From assembly GCA_023415545.1 (NCBI GenBank), contig JAEZKJ010000047.1, positions 1 through 39,831 of the forward strand: 39,831 nt of DNA. Direction: 5' to 3'. Below are positions 1 through 8,345 of this stretch, one piece after another (the first letter of the stretch is position 1; each line of letters starts with the position of its first letter). This DNA is from Bacteroidota bacterium. Its GTDB lineage: Bacteria > Bacteroidota > Bacteroidia > Bacteroidales > Bacteroidaceae. The notes below the pieces were generated by a model. The model saw only the letters and a list, made by a program, of their open reading frames with translations. It was not told the origin of the DNA and ran no database searches. Position numbers and translations under genes: made by a program.

Positions 1-370
1 TATTAATGGTAATATCACAGAATTAACTTTGTCGATTAAAGATGTGGTACAATCAATGCCTTGGCTCTTTGGATTGGCTCTATTTGTTATGTCAATTCTT
101 CTTTATAGCCAGGCAGCTACTGTTAGAGCTATCGTACCATTAGGTGTAGCTCTTGGCATCTCTCCATATATGCTTATTGCTCTATTCCCTGCTGTTAATG
201 GTTATTTCTTCATACCAAATTATCCAACAGTTGTAGCAGCAATAAACTTTGATCGTACTGGTACGACAAGAATAGGGAAATGGGTTCTAAATCACTCATT
301 CATGATGCCGGGTATAGTGGCAACAGTAGTATCTATTCTTGTTGGATTATTATTGATACAAATATTTTAA
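1..370 (+). CDS. Anaerobic C4-dicarboxylate transporter, C-terminal part (Dcu family)
   Basis: The reading frame is open from base 2 to the stop at 368-370, so this is the last ~122 codons of a gene that begins outside the window. The fragment has at least three hydrophobic segments and ends in a membrane helix. The segment with FIPNYPTVVAAINFD and the late NHSFMMPG motif look like the C-terminus of DcuA/DcuB carriers, which exchange fumarate, malate or aspartate for succinate across the inner membrane during anaerobic growth. The assignment to DcuA or DcuB cannot be made from this piece. Its stop lies two bases from the stop of the convergent symporter gene, with no recognisable terminator between them. 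Confidence 0.8.
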   Translation, partial: INGNITELTLSIKDVVQSMPWLFGLALFVMSILLYSQAATVRAIVPLGVALGISPYMLIALFPAVNGYFFIPNYPTVVAAINFDRTGTTRIGKWVLNHSFMMPGIVATVVSILVGLLLIQIF

Positions 371-372
371 AT

Positions 373-1563
373 CTATTGCACACATTCTTCCGTAAGTTTT
401 ACATTCTGCTTGCGGAAGAATTTATCTATTATCAAGGCTAGCGTGCCATCACCTGTAACATTACAAGCTGTACCGAAACTATCCATCGCAATATATAGTG
501 CAATCATTAAAGCTTGTTCATTCTCACCAAAATGTAACATAGATGCCAAAACGCCCAGTGATGCCATAATTGCTCCTCCAGGTACTCCCGGGGCTGCCAC
601 CATTACTATACCCAACATACATATAAATCCTGCAATCATAGGAAAATCATAATGTATACCTTGCATTATCATCAGTGCAAGTGCACAGGCAACAATCTTT
701 AAAGTACTGCCTGAAAGATGTATTGTGGCACAAAGTGGAATTACAAATCCGGCTATATCTTCATCTACTCCATTCTTTATTGTCTGTTTTAGTGTAACAG
801 GTATTGTAGCTGCCGACGATTGTGTGCCAAGTGCCGTAAAGTAGGCAGGAAGCATCTTTGCTAAAAGTTTTATCGGATTTCTCTTCACTATATATCCCGC
901 AATGGAATATTGCAACAGAAGTATAAATATGTGAAGCAAAAATATTATTCCAATTATCTTTATAAATAGAGTTAGAATATTGAAAACCTCTCCTGAATGT
1001 GTCATGTTAAGAAATATACCAAATATATAGATTGGTAGAAGAGGTATTATAACCTTTTGTAATGTCTTTATAATAATCTCTTTGAAATCATAAAAGATGT
1101 TCTTTAAATAGTTTGTGTTCAAATAAGCTAATCCTATTCCAACCATGAATGATAGAACTAGTGAACTCATAACATCCATTATTGGGGGAATAGTGAGGGA
1201 GAAATATGGAGTTAAACTATTTGTCTCACTGATATTTTCCATCGATATGTTGTGTGTTATTATAGATGGGAAAAAAGTATCGGCTGTTGCGTATGAAATA
1301 AAACCTGAAATCAAAGTCATTGTATATGCAAGAATGGTTGTGACAACCAACATCTTTCCGGCCTCTTTTCCTATATCTGCTATAGCAGGTGTAACTAATC
1401 CAACTATTATGAGCGGTATAATAAATCCTAGAATTTGACTGAATAGGGAGTTGAATGTTACAAAGAGTCGTGTAATATTATCCGAAAATATGTTTCCAAA
1501 AACTATACCCAAAATAATCGCAATAATAATACGTGGCAATAGAGCTATACGAATGTTTTTCAT
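373..1563 (-). CDS. Dicarboxylate/amino acid:cation symporter (DAACS family)
   Basis: A 396-residue inner-membrane carrier of the glutamate/dicarboxylate symporter family (GltP, DctA, SstT fold). The re-entrant loop HP1 is visible as GTQSSAATIPVT and the last core helix as DSFGTACNVTGDGTLALIID, which carries the conserved Asp and Asn residues of the substrate/cation site. The usual NMDG sequence of transmembrane helix 7 is replaced by HLSG (in CATIHLSGST), so the ion or substrate preference may differ from well-studied members. The substrate (glutamate, aspartate, C4-dicarboxylate, Ser/Thr) cannot be settled. It is convergent with the Dcu fragment, so two dicarboxylate-type carriers meet tail to tail. 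A good promoter lies just upstream (1595-1625, minus strand). Confidence 0.85.
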   Translation of the reverse strand: MKNIRIALLPRIIIAIILGIVFGNIFSDNITRLFVTFNSLFSQILGFIIPLIIVGLVTPAIADIGKEAGKMLVVTTILAYTMTLISGFISYATADTFFPSIITHNISMENISETNSLTPYFSLTIPPIMDVMSSLVLSFMVGIGLAYLNTNYLKNIFYDFKEIIIKTLQKVIIPLLPIYIFGIFLNMTHSGEVFNILTLFIKIIGIIFLLHIFILLLQYSIAGYIVKRNPIKLLAKMLPAYFTALGTQSSAATIPVTLKQTIKNGVDEDIAGFVIPLCATIHLSGSTLKIVACALALMIMQGIHYDFPMIAGFICMLGIVMVAAPGVPGGAIMASLGVLASMLHFGENEQALMIALYIAMDSFGTACNVTGDGTLALIIDKFFRKQNVKLTEECVQ

Positions 1564-1594
1564 CTTTTTATTTTATCGAATTTTAATTAAAAAC

Positions 1595-1625
1595 CAAAGT
1601 TATAAATCTAAACTAAAATATCAAC
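1595..1625 (-). promoter_or_regulatory. Promoter of the DAACS symporter gene
   Basis: On the minus strand, GTTG (1625-1622), 19 bases, then TAACTTTG (1602-1595) match the Bacteroidota housekeeping promoter (TTTG-N19-TAnnTTTG). Transcription would start near 1590, about 27 bases before the start codon at 1563. Confidence 0.55.
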
Positions 1626-1655
1626 CATAGTGTTATAAATGAAATTACTTATTCT

Positions 1656-3098
1656 ATGGAAAAATTAGATATTGCACTATTAGGACTAGGTGTTATGGGG
1701 CAGAACTTAGCTCTGAATATGGACCGTAACGGATGGAAGGTTGGGGTTTGGAATAGACATTCATTCGGACCTCACGATAAACTGACGGAGTTTATAACTA
1801 CAAAAGCAAAAGGCACATCTATTTTAGGATATGCTGAATTGGATTCTTTAATAGCACAACTAAAATCGCCTAGGGTAATATTCCTAATGGTGAAGGCTGG
1901 TACTCCTGTTGATGATATTATTGAGACTCTTTTGCCTATGCTTGACAAAGGTGACATTATTATTGATGGCGGTAACTCATTTTATAAAGATACAGAGAGA
2001 CGTGTAAAATATTTGTATGACAAAAATATATCATTTGTAGGATGTGGTGTTTCAGGTGGAGAAGAGGGAGCTCTAAATGGTGCATCGATAATGCCTGGTG
2101 GTGACATTTTGGCTTGGCCAATTATTAAACCTATACTTAGATCGATTGCAGCTCGAGCTGAAGATGGCTCGCCTTGTTGTGAATGGATAGGTCCGGGTGG
2201 TTCAGGTCATTATGTAAAGATGGTTCACAATGGTATAGAGTATGGTGACATGCAGTTAATTGCTGAGGTATATTATGCCTTGAAATATCTACTTGATTAT
2301 GATAATGAACAGATATCGGATATCTTTAAAAAATGGAATAAAGGTAGATTGCATAGTTATCTTGTGCAGATAACTTCAAAGATCCTTAAACATAAAGATT
2401 ATTCGGGTAGATATGTTATCGATATGATCCTTGATACATCAGGACAGAAAGGTACAGGAAAATGGAGTGCTATTGATGCTCTTGAGATGGATGTTCCTCT
2501 AGATATAATCACTTCTGCTGTGTATGCTCGTGATTTGGCTGCAAATAAAGAGTTGAGAAGCGTTATGCATAATAACTATCTTTTTAATGTACATACTCCG
2601 GTCTATAATTCAAAAGAACTGATTACGATGCTTGAGGAGTCACTTTATGCTGCAAGAGTTGTTGGATATTCACAAGGATTTTCATTATTGCACTCAGCAA
2701 GTGATGAATATAGATGGAATCTTGATTATGCCACAATCTCTTTGATTTGGAGAGCAGGATGTATTATCCGTTCGTCATTTCTTAATGAAATAGCTAGAGT
2801 TTATAAAGAGACTCCATATATACAGAATATTTTACTTGATGAGAGTTTCAGTTTGGCTATAAAGAATGCTCTTCCTAACTGGAAAAAAAGCGTCTCATAT
2901 ATGTTGAAAGAGGGTATTCCTGTTCCTGTTATGTCGGCATCATTGAACTATTTTCTTGGGCTGGTTACCAAAAATTCAAATGCTAATATGATACAGGCAA
3001 TGAGAGATTTCTTTGGAGCTCATACTTTTGAAAGAGTAGATAGTCCCAGAGGAGATTTTTTCCATGAAAACTGGTCGGACAATGATGAAGATTTATAA
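1656..3098 (+). CDS. gnd: 6-phosphogluconate dehydrogenase, decarboxylating
   Basis: Converts 6-phosphogluconate to ribulose 5-phosphate and CO2 with reduction of NAD(P)+, the third step of the oxidative pentose phosphate pathway in the cytoplasm. The protein is 480 residues, the normal length. Visible motifs are the nucleotide-binding GLGVMG at 10-15, DGGNS at 104-108, GVSGGEEGA at 131-139, and the active-site stretch with Lys188, Asn192 and Glu195 in KMVHNGIEYGD. It is the first gene of a tight three-gene operon with zwf (two bases downstream) and pgl, so the gene order is the reverse of the reaction order. No clear housekeeping promoter was found in the 92 bases separating it from the divergent symporter gene. 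Confidence 0.95.
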   Translation: MEKLDIALLGLGVMGQNLALNMDRNGWKVGVWNRHSFGPHDKLTEFITTKAKGTSILGYAELDSLIAQLKSPRVIFLMVKAGTPVDDIIETLLPMLDKGDIIIDGGNSFYKDTERRVKYLYDKNISFVGCGVSGGEEGALNGASIMPGGDILAWPIIKPILRSIAARAEDGSPCCEWIGPGGSGHYVKMVHNGIEYGDMQLIAEVYYALKYLLDYDNEQISDIFKKWNKGRLHSYLVQITSKILKHKDYSGRYVIDMILDTSGQKGTGKWSAIDALEMDVPLDIITSAVYARDLAANKELRSVMHNNYLFNVHTPVYNSKELITMLEESLYAARVVGYSQGFSLLHSASDEYRWNLDYATISLIWRAGCIIRSSFLNEIARVYKETPYIQNILLDESFSLAIKNALPNWKKSVSYMLKEGIPVPVMSASLNYFLGLVTKNSNANMIQAMRDFFGAHTFERVDSPRGDFFHENWSDNDEDL

Positions 3099-3100
3099 CC

Positions 3101-4609
3101 ATGAATATGCCTAAATCTCTTTTCCTGATTATATTCGGTGCCTCCGGTGATTTGACAAAGAGGAAACTGATGCCTTCTCTTTTAAAGATTTTCAACGAGA
3201 ATAGATTTCCTCATAGTTTTGCTATTATTGGTACGGCTAGAACTCTTTTCGATGATGATTCATATAGAGATTATTTACGTGATACGTTAAATAAATCGTC
3301 GACGGTTACTGTTGAGGAGAAGAAATGTATAGATGATTTTCTAAAAATTATCTATTATCAACCTATTGATCCATCGGATTGTGATTCATATTCATTGCTT
3401 GACGGAAAGATAAATTCTCTATCTACAATATATGATAATCCGGGGAATATTTTGTTTTATCTTGCTACTCCTCCCTCTTTATATGAAACAATTCCTGTAT
3501 GCTTGTACAAAAGTGGGATATTAAAAAAGAAAGGTCATAAGCGTATTATTGTAGAAAAACCTTTTGGTTGCGATCTTAAATCAGCTAAGAAGCTTAACTC
3601 TATATATTCCAAATATTTTAAAGAGGAAGACATATATAGAATAGATCATTTTTTAGGAAAGGAGACTGTTCAAAATATATTGGTAACTCGTTTTGGTGGT
3701 TCAATATATGAACCAATTTGGAATAGGAATTATATAGATTATGTAGAGATTACTGCCGTTGAGAATATGGGCGTTGAGAATAGAGGTGGATATTATGATA
3801 AAGCAGGGGCACTTCGGGATATGGTTCAAAATCATCTTATGCAACTTCTTGCTTTGACGGCTATGGAACCTCCTGCTCGTTTTGATAAAAATAGTTTTCG
3901 TAACGAAGTTATAAAGGTTTATCAATCCATTGTTGACTTTTCGGACACATTTATTCATAATAATGTTATTAGAGGGCAGTACATCAATAGTGAAACGCAT
4001 GTAGGTTATCGTAACGAGAAAGGTATTGATCCGGATTCGCGTACTGAAACTTATATAGCTATGTGTCTGTATATTGATAATTGGAGATGGGAGGGTGTTC
4101 CTTTCTTTATACGGACAGGCAAATATATGCCGACTAAAGTTACTGAAATAGTGGTTCATTTTAAACCTGCTCCTTTAAAAATGTTCAATATTAAAGAGGA
4201 TAAAAAATCGGCTGAGGAGCTTGTTTTACGTATTCAACCCAATGAGGGTGTTGTACAACGTATAGCAATGAAAAGTCCAGGCTCAGGTTTTTATCTTGAA
4301 ACCATGGATATGGAGTTCAGCTATGGTAAAAATAGATATGATACCGGCGATGCTTATGTTCGCTTAATTGAGGATTGCCTTGTTGGTGATCCTACTCTTT
4401 TTACTCGTCAGGATGCTGTTGAGCAGAGTTGGGAAATGTTTGATAAAATTTTACACTATTGGGATAAACATCCTGATACTCCTTTATATGGTTATCCGGC
4501 TGGTACTTGGGGGCCAAAAGAGGCTGATGAGTTAATAGAAAGAGTTGGAGCAGAGTGGACTAATCCTTGTAAAAATCTAACTAATTGTAACCTATATTGT
4601 GAACTATGA
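3101..4609 (+). CDS. zwf: Glucose-6-phosphate 1-dehydrogenase
   Basis: Oxidises glucose 6-phosphate to 6-phosphogluconolactone, producing NADPH; the entry step of the oxidative pentose phosphate pathway. The 502-residue protein shows the N-terminal nucleotide-binding motif GASGDLTKRKL (13-23), EKPFG (152-156) and the substrate-binding signature RIDHFLGKE (180-188) with the catalytic His-Lys region. The start codon at 3101 is two bases after the gnd stop. A second in-frame Met two codons later is also possible. The stop overlaps the pgl start by four bases (ATGA), which suggests translational coupling. Confidence 0.96.
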   Translation: MNMPKSLFLIIFGASGDLTKRKLMPSLLKIFNENRFPHSFAIIGTARTLFDDDSYRDYLRDTLNKSSTVTVEEKKCIDDFLKIIYYQPIDPSDCDSYSLLDGKINSLSTIYDNPGNILFYLATPPSLYETIPVCLYKSGILKKKGHKRIIVEKPFGCDLKSAKKLNSIYSKYFKEEDIYRIDHFLGKETVQNILVTRFGGSIYEPIWNRNYIDYVEITAVENMGVENRGGYYDKAGALRDMVQNHLMQLLALTAMEPPARFDKNSFRNEVIKVYQSIVDFSDTFIHNNVIRGQYINSETHVGYRNEKGIDPDSRTETYIAMCLYIDNWRWEGVPFFIRTGKYMPTKVTEIVVHFKPAPLKMFNIKEDKKSAEELVLRIQPNEGVVQRIAMKSPGSGFYLETMDMEFSYGKNRYDTGDAYVRLIEDCLVGDPTLFTRQDAVEQSWEMFDKILHYWDKHPDTPLYGYPAGTWGPKEADELIERVGAEWTNPCKNLTNCNLYCEL

Positions 4610-5301
4610 CAGAAAACTATTTTCTTTCAGAAAGAGATGCTGCTCAAGCCGTTATAACTACTATTTTGAGCTATATGGATTGTAAAAATGGGCCAATTAA
4701 TATTGCTCTATCGGGTGGAAGTACACCATGTACTCTTTTTAAGGAGTGGGAAGAGAGTTATCATTGTTATACTGATTGGGAAAAAATATGTTTCTTTTGG
4801 GTTGATGAAAGATGTGTTCCACCCACAAATGATAATAGTAACTTTAAGCATGCTTACGATTTGTTGCTTAGTAAGGTTGATATATCACCTAATAATTATT
4901 ATAGAATTTATGGTGAAATTAATCCTAAAGAGAGTGCCATTACTTATTCATCACTTGTGAAAAGTAAAGTAAAACAGGAATATGGTGTGCCTCAGTTTGA
5001 TTTTGTCCTATTAGGTATTGGTAATGATGGTCATACTTCATCTATTTTTCCTAATGAGATGAAATTTCTTAATTCGGAAAATCTATATGATGTTATGCTA
5101 AATCCTTATGATAATACTCTTCGAGTTGGTATGACAGGTGACATGATGATTAAAGCATGTAATACAATATTTTTTGTATTAGGAGAGCAAAAACATGAGA
5201 TAACCCATAAAGTACTTAAGAAAGAAAATTTAAATATTTTTCCAGCTTCATATGTTTGGCACAAAGCCATAAACTCACAACTATTTGCCTCTTTCAAATA
5301 G
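4606..5301 (+). CDS. pgl: 6-phosphogluconolactonase
   Basis: Hydrolyses 6-phosphogluconolactone to 6-phosphogluconate, linking the reactions of its two operon partners. The protein is 231 residues, typical for the DevB/SOL family. Recognisable motifs are SGGSTP (36-41), DERCVP (67-72) and GIGNDGHTSSIFP (137-149), which form the sugar-phosphate site shared with glucosamine-6-phosphate isomerases. The neighbours make the lactonase assignment secure. The ATG overlaps the zwf stop in ATGA. It is the last gene of the operon. Downstream is a non-coding stretch with repeats and no classical intrinsic terminator immediately after the stop. Confidence 0.93.
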   Translation: MTENYFLSERDAAQAVITTILSYMDCKNGPINIALSGGSTPCTLFKEWEESYHCYTDWEKICFFWVDERCVPPTNDNSNFKHAYDLLLSKVDISPNNYYRIYGEINPKESAITYSSLVKSKVKQEYGVPQFDFVLLGIGNDGHTSSIFPNEMKFLNSENLYDVMLNPYDNTLRVGMTGDMMIKACNTIFFVLGEQKHEITHKVLKKENLNIFPASYVWHKAINSQLFASFK

Positions 5302-5379
5302 ACATTTCTATAATAGTTTTTTGCTATGTTGATAGTTACCTAAAAATTATATTTATATTAATATTCCTTGCTAGAGCTA

Positions 5380-5717
5380 ATTCTTGCAAGGATTATTTGT
5401 ATATAGAGTGCTTTTTTATGTACTTCCGAACACTTTTAGTCTAATTTTTGAGCTTATTCCATAAATTATCCAGCGAGGACTAATTATTTATAATCTCCTT
5501 ATTGATCTGCTCTCGATTGTTTATCGTTTAGCTTTTTGGCTTATTCCATAAATTCTTTACAAAGTACTCTTTATTTATATAATCTCCCTCTTGTATGCTC
5601 CTGAAAATATATAGTCTAACTTTTGTGGTTTATTCCATAAAATCTATAGTTAGAACTCTCTATTTATATAATACCCTTATTGATTTGCCCCTGAATATAT
5701 ATAGTCTGACTTTTGTG
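5380..5717. repeat. Imperfect tandem repeats, 87-89 bp period
   Basis: The anchor TTATTCCATAAA occurs at 5454, 5541 and (as TTATTCCATAAAA) 5630, spacings of 87 and 89. Each unit then runs through TTATTTATATAATCTCC, a TTGAT-TGCTCCTGAA-like stretch, and TATATAGTCTAACTTTTGTGG. The two later units agree best; the first is more diverged. A partial, more decayed unit precedes the first anchor (about 5380-5453). The period is not a fixed multiple of three and stops occur in all frames, so it is not coding. Confidence 0.75.
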
Positions 5718-5828
5718 GGAAATTTAAAAAATAAGCCTTTTTATACTCTTTTATTGATTAAATAAGGCTGTTTTGGTATAGTATTAAAACTAATTTAAAT
5801 TAAAATTAAAAAAAGTTCTACTTTTATG

Positions 5829-5856
5829 TTACGTTTCATAATCAGCTACGTTTATA
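5829..5856 (+). promoter_or_regulatory. Possible ECF-dependent promoter of the sigma operon
   Basis: GTTAC (5829-5833), 15 bases, then CGTTTATA (5849-5856) resemble the GTAAC/CGT-type elements used by ECF sigma factors, and no housekeeping TAnnTTTG box is seen here. This would fit autoregulation by the sigma factor starting at 5886. The motif is short, so this is a weak inference. ACGTTT is also directly repeated at 5831 and 5848. Confidence 0.3.
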
Positions 5857-5885
5857 GTTATAAAAGATAAAAGGTTAATCCAAAC

Positions 5886-6401
5886 ATGAGTGATAAAACA
5901 TTGATTTATACATTTACTGAGTTTAGAAGAGGATTCCTGCGACTGGCTTCGCATTTTCTTCCTAATGAGGATGATGCAAATGATGCTATACAGGAAGCTT
6001 TTTGTAGACTTTGGCCCAGGCGTGATGATATAAAGACTAATGAAGAGGCTGAAGCTCTTACTGTTACTACGCTCAAAAATTTATGTATAGATATGTTGCG
6101 AAAACGGCATCTGGATACTGTTGAAATAGAAGATTGGAGGGATGCTGTAACAACTGAACCAGTAGATGTAGCAATGGAGAGAAAGGAGAGGTTTATGCAA
6201 GTAAAAAATATAATTGAGAGAGAACTATCTCCTCTTCAAAAGGAGATTTTTTATAAAAAAGAGTTTGAAGATATGAGTGTTGATGAACTTTCAAAACAGA
6301 TGAATATGCAACCTGCGGCAGTGAGGATGCAATTATCTAGAGCGAGAAAAACAATTAGAGAATGTTATGTAAATCAGAATAGTTATGATTCACGATATTA
6401 A
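5886..6401 (+). CDS. ECF-type RNA polymerase sigma factor
   Basis: A 171-residue sigma-70 family protein with only the two core domains. Region 2 covers about residues 13-78, including the core-binding stretch around DANDAIQEAFCRLW, and region 4 covers about 105-160, with a helix-turn-helix ending in QPAAVRMQLSRARK. It directs RNA polymerase to a dedicated promoter set when released from an anti-sigma factor. The gene overlaps the next one by 17 bases, and that gene encodes a single-span membrane protein of the size and topology expected for the partner anti-sigma. The operon has no SusC/SusD genes, so it is not an obvious glycan-utilisation sigma factor. The target regulon cannot be read from the window. 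Confidence 0.9.
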   Translation: MSDKTLIYTFTEFRRGFLRLASHFLPNEDDANDAIQEAFCRLWPRRDDIKTNEEAEALTVTTLKNLCIDMLRKRHLDTVEIEDWRDAVTTEPVDVAMERKERFMQVKNIIERELSPLQKEIFYKKEFEDMSVDELSKQMNMQPAAVRMQLSRARKTIRECYVNQNSYDSRY

Positions 6402-6891
6402 TGAAGATAAGTTATTCAATCTCTCACAAGAGGATTGGGATGATATAATAGAGAGATATTTTGAGGCAGATACTTCTGAAGATGAAGAGAGATTGCTTTT
6501 AAGATTTTTAGCTACTCCTCAAGCAAACGATATTCGATTTAATGAAATAAAAGCAGTAATGGGTTTCGCTGCAGTTGGCAAGAAAATTCATGAAGAGAGA
6601 AGTGGAAAGAGTAGAAAGAAAATTTTCTCTATAAATAGAAACAGATGGATTGCTGCTGCTGTTATTGGATGCATTTTTACATCTGTTGGATGGAAAATAG
6701 TTGACTATAATCAAAATGTATGTGTAGCTTATGTAGGTGGTGAGAAAATAACTAATCCTAATTTGGTTATGATGCAAATGAAACAATCACTTCAATCTTT
6801 AGATTTGGAAGAGAGTAAAGGAACTATAGACAATCAGTTAAATGATATTTTCTCTACCATTAGTAATAATAATTATGACACGAACGAATAA
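6385..6891 (+). CDS. Probable membrane-anchored anti-sigma factor
   Basis: A 168-residue protein with a charged N-terminal domain (about 1-80), one membrane segment (about 88-106) and a short C-terminal periplasmic tail. The N-terminus contains an acidic helix (SQEDWDDIIERYFEADTSED) of the kind found at the start of Bacteroidota anti-sigma factors. It lacks the zinc-binding HxxxCxxC motif of the ZAS class and is too short for a full FecR. The role is inferred from topology and from the 17-base overlap with the ECF sigma gene, which implies coupled synthesis. The periplasmic tail carries a VCVAYVGGEKITNPN segment, which could be a sensing or docking part. No family was identified with certainty. 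Confidence 0.6.
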   Translation: MIHDINEDKLFNLSQEDWDDIIERYFEADTSEDEERLLLRFLATPQANDIRFNEIKAVMGFAAVGKKIHEERSGKSRKKIFSINRNRWIAAAVIGCIFTSVGWKIVDYNQNVCVAYVGGEKITNPNLVMMQMKQSLQSLDLEESKGTIDNQLNDIFSTISNNNYDTNE

Positions 6892-6895
6892 CAAT

Positions 6896-7339
6896 ATGAT
6901 TAAAAGGATTTTAATATTTACGTTGCTTGTGATTCTTGTTCTGAGTGTTAGTGCTCAAGAAGGTCTTAAAATTAATCAACTCTTTGGTAGCCGTTATAGG
7001 AATAATCGTCAAGCTGTTGAGGTAATGGTTAAAGGAAAAGTACTCAAAGAGTATAACTTATCTCTCTTCAGAAGTCTTATCCTTAAAAATATCGCTGAAG
7101 AGGTTAAAGATATTGAAGTTTTGGTAGAAATCGATACTAAAGATGCAATTGAAAAAGAGACGGGAAGAATAGGAGGAAACTTATACTTTGGTTTCTATCA
7201 ATTAGATAAAAAAGATGGTAAGAACCGATATATATTCTTTAGAAACAATCATCTTCGAAAGAATCTTGAACCGGAGGTAACCATAGTATATATGGAAGGT
7301 AATACAACTTTAAAAGAATTAAAAAAATTATTTAAATAA
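6896..7339 (+). CDS. Small exported protein of unknown function
   Basis: The frame is open from 6842, but the preferred start is 6896, four bases after the previous stop, because the protein then begins with a clear signal peptide (MIKRILIFTLLVILVLSVSAQ). The mature part is about 125 residues, rich in Lys and Glu, with alternating strand-like segments (for example GGNLYFGFYQL and PEVTIVYMEG), and no cysteine or known catalytic motif was recognised. It probably acts in the periplasm or is attached to the envelope. It belongs to one of the uncharacterised families that accompany ECF sigma factors in Bacteroidales. Its place between an anti-sigma-like protein and a beta-barrel protein suggests a signalling or envelope-stress role, which is an inference. 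Confidence 0.65.
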   Translation: MIKRILIFTLLVILVLSVSAQEGLKINQLFGSRYRNNRQAVEVMVKGKVLKEYNLSLFRSLILKNIAEEVKDIEVLVEIDTKDAIEKETGRIGGNLYFGFYQLDKKDGKNRYIFFRNNHLRKNLEPEVTIVYMEGNTTLKELKKLFK

Positions 7340-7346
7340 CATACTT

Positions 7347-8237
7347 ATGAAAAAGATATTTTTAATAGTGGCAGTTTCTCTACCTCTTTTTGCATCAGCT
7401 AAAGAGTTTATTGATGACAAAGACACAACAATTGTAATTAACGGCCCAGAAAGAGTGACTGTAATCCAAAACAACTCAATGTTATCCGTGGAAGTAGTTG
7501 GAAATGAAAATAATCCTAATAGTCTCTTTAAAACAGAGATGATTACTGATGAAGATGCATTTTTTCTATCCAAAGAGAGTGTAGATGATTGGAACTTTAA
7601 AATCCCTTTTGTAAAAAATAAAAAAGATAATTGTATATCTTATAATAAAAAATCAATCAATTTAAGCTCTTTTGGTTTAGGTTTGGTTAATGCTGTTGAC
7701 TGTGCTGAAGGGTTAAATGTAGATATGGGTTCATCTTTTGAATTTATGTTTGATAATATAATTTCATGGGAGTATAGTCCTTGGAGAAATGGAAATATGT
7801 TATCAATGGGATTTGGTCTTAATTGGAAAAATTGGAGAATGACTTCTAGAAACAGGTTTATAAAAGATAATGGAAACATCGTTATAGGTGATTATCCAGA
7901 AAAAGCAGATATTCAATTTTCTCGTATTAAAGTATTCAGTCTGACAGTTCCTCTTACATATACTCAACATATATATGATAAAATATACTTAAGTGTTGGT
8001 CCTGTAATTAATATTAATACTCATGCTAGTATTAAAACAAGATATAAAGAAAATGGGGTAAAGGTGAAAGAGACTGATAGCAACATTCATCAATCTCCTA
8101 TAACAGTTGATTTGATGGCAAACTTAAGGTTTAAGTCTATTGGATTATATTTTAAATATTCACCAAACAATGTTCTTGATACAGACTATGCTCCTAAGTT
8201 TAAATCCATATCTACAGGACTAACTCTGTTTTATTAA
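7347..8237 (+). CDS. Outer membrane beta-barrel protein
   Basis: A 296-residue protein with a signal peptide (about 1-18, ending FASA), a linker of about 80 residues, and then repeated amphipathic strands of alternating hydrophobic residues (LSSFGLGLVNAVD, MLSMGFGLNWKNWRM, IYLSVGPVININTH). It ends in a terminal aromatic residue (STGLTLFY), as expected for insertion by the Bam complex. The size suggests an 8-10 strand barrel of the PorT/OmpW-like type. It is the last gene of the ECF operon, seven bases after the previous gene. It may be the surface component monitored or supplied by the regulator. The function is unknown. Confidence 0.7.
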   Translation: MKKIFLIVAVSLPLFASAKEFIDDKDTTIVINGPERVTVIQNNSMLSVEVVGNENNPNSLFKTEMITDEDAFFLSKESVDDWNFKIPFVKNKKDNCISYNKKSINLSSFGLGLVNAVDCAEGLNVDMGSSFEFMFDNIISWEYSPWRNGNMLSMGFGLNWKNWRMTSRNRFIKDNGNIVIGDYPEKADIQFSRIKVFSLTVPLTYTQHIYDKIYLSVGPVININTHASIKTRYKENGVKVKETDSNIHQSPITVDLMANLRFKSIGLYFKYSPNNVLDTDYAPKFKSISTGLTLFY

Positions 8238-8279
8238 TTGGTTAATGTGAATTTCAATTATCGTTTATTATAAAAAAAT

Positions 8280-8317
8280 GGAGGTGCTTTAATGTTACGA
8301 TCCATTAAAACACCTCC
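8280..8317 (-). terminator. Intrinsic terminator between convergent genes
   Basis: The arms GGAGGTG (8280-8286) and CACCTCC (8311-8317) pair, extended by TTTAATG/CATTAAA. On the minus strand the stem is followed by a T-run (A-run at 8272-8278 on plus), so it best serves the small gene at 8346-8591; it may also stop the ECF operon. Confidence 0.8.
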
Positions 8318-8345
8318 TGCTATATACATAAAAAACAAATGTGAA

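Larger units (their letters stand above)
5302..5885. other. Non-coding region between pgl and the ECF sigma operon
   Basis: This 584-base stretch holds no convincing gene. It contains an imperfect inverted repeat (5360-5396, core arms CCTTGC at 5366-5371 and GCAAGG at 5386-5391), the tandem repeat array at about 5380-5717, and a possible ECF-type promoter near 5829-5856. Confidence 0.7.

Noticed and set aside
3701..4159. 152-residue open frame antisense to zwf
   Set aside because: It lies entirely inside the zwf gene, whose motifs are intact, and has no promoter, signal or family resemblance.
5380..5717. CRISPR array
   Set aside because: The repeat unit is 87-89 bp, imperfect, with only three to four copies and no unique spacers; no cas genes are nearby.
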